Shown here: positions 5,010 through 6,081 of the stretch, one piece after another
Layout of the letters: every line of letters begins with the position of its first letter
Numbering within the stretch: the stretch's first letter is position 1
From: GW2011-AR15 sp964512765
GTDB lineage: Archaea; Nanobdellota; Nanobdellia; Woesearchaeales; GW2011-AR15
Direction of reading: 5' to 3'
Length of the DNA stretch: 6,081 bases
NCBI GenBank assembly: GCA_964512765.1
Contig: CAZEKF010000035.1
Location: forward strand, 1-6,081
The notes under the pieces: model-generated
The model's database searches: none
Seen by the model: the letters and a program-made list of their open reading frames with translations, nothing else
What the model was told of the DNA's origin: nothing
Made by a program: the position numbers and the translations under genes

Positions 5010-5017
5010 TTTAAATA
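5010..5017 (+). promoter_or_regulatory. TATA box for the small membrane protein pair
   Basis: TTTAAATA lies about 40 bp before the ATG at 5053. It predicts a start near 5038-5040, just at the AAAGGTGAT ribosome-binding site (5038-5046). Confidence 0.5.
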
Positions 5018-5052
5018 CTGATGAATGTTTTTTTATTAAAGGTGATTTACTA

Positions 5053-5226
5053 ATGGCAAAACAAAAGAAAAAAGCAGATAGTACTTGGCTCATACCTGGA
5101 TGTTTATTTATTGGGATAGGATTAGGTTTCCTTACAATGAAACCAATTGCAGTAACAATTCCAGGGTTTACATTAATCGGACTAGGTACAGGTTTAATAC
5201 TTGCATACATATTAAGAAAAAAATAA
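5053..5226 (+). CDS. Small two-helix membrane protein
   Basis: This 57-residue protein begins MAKQKKKADSTW. It has two predicted membrane helices at about 12-29 and 34-54, both rich in Gly, Ile and Leu (LIPGCLFIGIGLGFL and PGFTLIGLGTGLILAYIL), and a charged RKK end. The basic N-terminus suggests both ends are cytoplasmic. The start is well fixed by AAAGGTGAT, six bases upstream, and the next gene starts 12 bp after the stop behind its own GGAGGT, so the two probably form an operon. No specific family is recognised. The helical-hairpin design with a GxGxG-rich second helix suggests a membrane accessory or stress protein, but function is unknown. Confidence 0.78.
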   Translation: MAKQKKKADSTWLIPGCLFIGIGLGFLTMKPIAVTIPGFTLIGLGTGLILAYILRKK

Positions 5227-5238
5227 TGGAGGTAAAAA

Positions 5239-5433
5239 ATGAAAGATAAAAAAGGTAAAGGATGTTGTAAAGGAAAAAGCTGTTTTCCAGGGTTTGCAAT
5301 AATTGTGTTATTGATAGGTATCTCTTGGCTGTTAACAGATCTGGGAATATTAACTGTTAAAATTCCTTGGTGGCCTATCATATTGATTGTTGTAGCTACT
5401 GGTTGGATTGTTGACAGTTTTAAAAAGAAATAA
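5239..5433 (+). CDS. Small membrane protein, LiaF N-terminal (DUF5668)-like, Cys-rich head
   Basis: The 64-residue protein starts after a near-perfect ribosome-binding site, GGAGGT at 5228-5233. The N-terminus is basic and holds three cysteines (C9, C10, C15). Two membrane helices follow, at about 17-36 and 44-60. The pattern LLTDLGIL, then WWPIILIVVATGW, resembles the transmembrane region of LiaF-type envelope-stress proteins (DUF5668). That resemblance is from memory and the match is short. The CC-x4-C head could bind metal or be redox-active (inference). It is likely translated from the same mRNA as the upstream 57-residue protein and ends 4 bp from the stop of the convergent minus-strand gene. 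Confidence 0.8.
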   Translation: MKDKKGKGCCKGKSCFPGFAIIVLLIGISWLLTDLGILTVKIPWWPIILIVVATGWIVDSFKKK

Positions 5434-5437
5434 AATT

Positions 5438-5656
5438 TTATTTTTTGAATTGTTTTAATGCTCTTTTTAGAGGTGAGTGTCCAAACGCAATCATTAGAAT
5501 TAGATACCAGTACCATTCTATTTCATTTGCATCACTTCTAAACCTTGGCCATGTTTTATATAAAAATAAAACAAAAAACATACCGGTTATAATTAAAAAA
5601 TTTACATGATAAGGTTTAATTGTTATTTCTCCTTTAATCCATTGTTTTATGTTCAT
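5438..5656 (-). CDS. Small membrane protein coupled to the PadR-family regulator
   Basis: The 72-residue protein has two predicted membrane helices, about 18-34 (VNFLIITGMFFVLFLY) and 46-60 (IEWYWYLILMIAFG), between a basic N-terminus (MNIKQWIKGE) and a basic tail (LKRALKQFKK). Its ATG overlaps the stop of the regulator gene as ATGA (5656-5653), so translation is probably coupled; no separate ribosome-binding site is seen. Transcription must come from the padR promoter. PadR-family genes are often followed by a membrane protein that they control, which fits. No family is recognised. Confidence 0.78.
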   Translation of the reverse strand: MNIKQWIKGEITIKPYHVNFLIITGMFFVLFLYKTWPRFRSDANEIEWYWYLILMIAFGHSPLKRALKQFKK

Positions 5657-5955
5657 TTTTTACAACATTCAAACATTTCTTTCATATCGTGGAACATTTT
5701 AGTGAATATTCCACAGGCTGAATTCAATTCTTTTTCTCCAGCTTTTGTTAAGGAATACACTTTATCTTTATCTGCAGTAATTAAACCTTTTTCTTTAAGT
5801 TCTTTTAATGCTGGATAAATTGTTCCTGGGCTAGGCTTAGTTCCACGCCTTTGTTCAAGTTCTTTAGTTATTTCTGCACCGTTCATGTTTTTTTTCTTTA
5901 GAACCCAAAGTACAATAAACGACAAATATCCTTTCATTTCACAACATCCAACCAT
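5653..5955 (-). CDS. PadR-family transcriptional regulator
   Basis: The 100-residue protein is a winged-helix PadR-type regulator. MKGYLSFIVLWVLKKKNMNGAEI (residues 7-29) covers the first helices, PSPGTIYPALKELKEKGLI (41-59) is the signature recognition helix region, and YSLTKAGEKEL (67-77) forms the wing. A short C-terminal helix (83-98) would mediate dimerisation. Paired cysteines occur at both ends (C4-C5 and C97-C98), plus C81, which could make it sensitive to metals or thiols (inference). The ATG at 5955 is about 3 bp from the predicted transcript start, so the mRNA is leaderless; the in-frame ATG at 5937 is less likely. An operator-like site between the TATA box and the start suggests autorepression. 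It is the first gene of a two-gene operon. Confidence 0.9.
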   Translation of the reverse strand: MVGCCEMKGYLSFIVLWVLKKKNMNGAEITKELEQRRGTKPSPGTIYPALKELKEKGLITADKDKVYSLTKAGEKELNSACGIFTKMFHDMKEMFECCKK

Positions 5956-5963
5956 ACAAATTA

Positions 5964-5981
5964 GTATCGGGTAACCTATAT
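5964..5981. promoter_or_regulatory. Operator-like site 2 (proximal to padR)
   Basis: GTATCGGGTAACCTATAT matches the upstream site at 14 of 18 positions, sharing TATCGG, AACC and ATAT. It lies between the padR TATA box and the predicted start of transcription, where a bound repressor would block initiation. Confidence 0.55.
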
Positions 5982-5990
5982 TTATAATTA
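5979..5990 (-). promoter_or_regulatory. TATA box for the padR operon
   Basis: On the minus strand it reads TAATTATAAATA, centred about 28-30 bp from the ATG at 5955, consistent with a leaderless start. It partly overlaps operator-like site 2. Confidence 0.55.
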
Positions 5991-6007
5991 TTCATTTCAA
6001 AACACAT

Positions 6008-6025
6008 ATATCGGACAACCGATAT
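6008..6025. promoter_or_regulatory. Operator-like palindrome site 1
   Basis: ATATCGG, four bases, then CCGATAT: a 7-bp perfect dyad, the right size for a dimeric PadR protein. It sits upstream of the padR TATA box and directly against a plus-strand TATA box at 6027-6034, so it may control both directions. Confidence 0.6.
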
Positions 6026-6026
6026 G

Positions 6027-6034
6027 TTTAAATA
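6027..6034 (+). promoter_or_regulatory. TATA-like element pointing off the right edge
   Basis: TTTAAATA follows operator-like site 1 by one base. It predicts a transcript starting near 6057 and leaving the window. No gene is visible in the remaining bases. Confidence 0.35.
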
Positions 6035-6038
6035 TGAA

Positions 6039-6057
6039 ATAAGGGGACACCCCTTAT
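6039..6057. repeat. Perfect 8-bp GC-rich hairpin near right edge
   Basis: ATAAGGGG, loop ACA, CCCCTTAT. It is followed by a second CCCC block and CCGCTTCGCTAC up to the edge. The GC content is far above the rest of the window. It may be the end of a dispersed repeat or a mobile-element end, but only one copy is visible here. Confidence 0.55.
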
Positions 6058-6081
6058 AATCCCCTTCCGCTTCGCTACTCT

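Noticed and set aside
4980..5516. 178-residue minus-strand frame
   Set aside because: It lies opposite two small membrane protein genes that have clear ribosome-binding sites; its sequence is a mirror of their hydrophobic codons.
5606..5818. 70-residue plus-strand frame
   Set aside because: It is opposite the PadR-family gene, whose signature motifs are clear.

Overview
The window looks like part of an AT-rich archaeal chromosome, most likely from a DPANN lineage such as Woesearchaeota or Pacearchaeota. The lineage is an inference. The archaeal assignment rests on several things seen here. A tRNA-Leu gene is interrupted by two introns with bulge-helix-bulge splice sites and carries no encoded CCA. 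TATA boxes lie about 26-28 bp upstream of several start codons that have no leader, while other genes have GGTGAT or GGAGGT ribosome-binding sites. Terminators are short T-runs. The CxxC-x17-CxxC zinc domain is also a family I associate with DPANN and CPR genomes.

Left part (1-1301): a gene for a membrane-anchored protein starts at 116 on the minus strand and runs off the left edge. It is divergent from a free-standing LAGLIDADG homing endonuclease (273-1100). The shared promoter region holds two copies of CACTGGACAT and an imperfect inverted repeat. The tRNA-Leu(UAA) gene (1152-1301) follows, with a 23-nt intron at the unusual position 30/31 and a 41-nt intron at the canonical position 37/38.

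Middle (1302-5006): four separately promoted plus-strand genes. They encode an RG-rich, zinc-binding, lysine-tailed protein that probably binds nucleic acid, a phosphoribosyltransferase-like protein, a short cation-efflux (CDF-like) membrane protein, and a radical SAM protein. The Cys-rich end of the radical SAM protein is out of frame behind an 11-A run. A small basic coiled-coil ORF may lie on the minus strand between the transporter and the radical SAM gene.

Right part (5007-6081): two small two-helix membrane proteins on the plus strand meet, tail to tail, a minus-strand pair made of a PadR-family regulator and a small membrane protein joined by an ATGA overlap. Two similar operator-like palindromes lie upstream of padR. 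One sits just downstream of its TATA box, and the other abuts a TATA box pointing off the right edge. This suggests autoregulation plus control of an unseen divergent gene. The cluster may be a membrane or metal/thiol stress module, but nothing in the sequence proves that.
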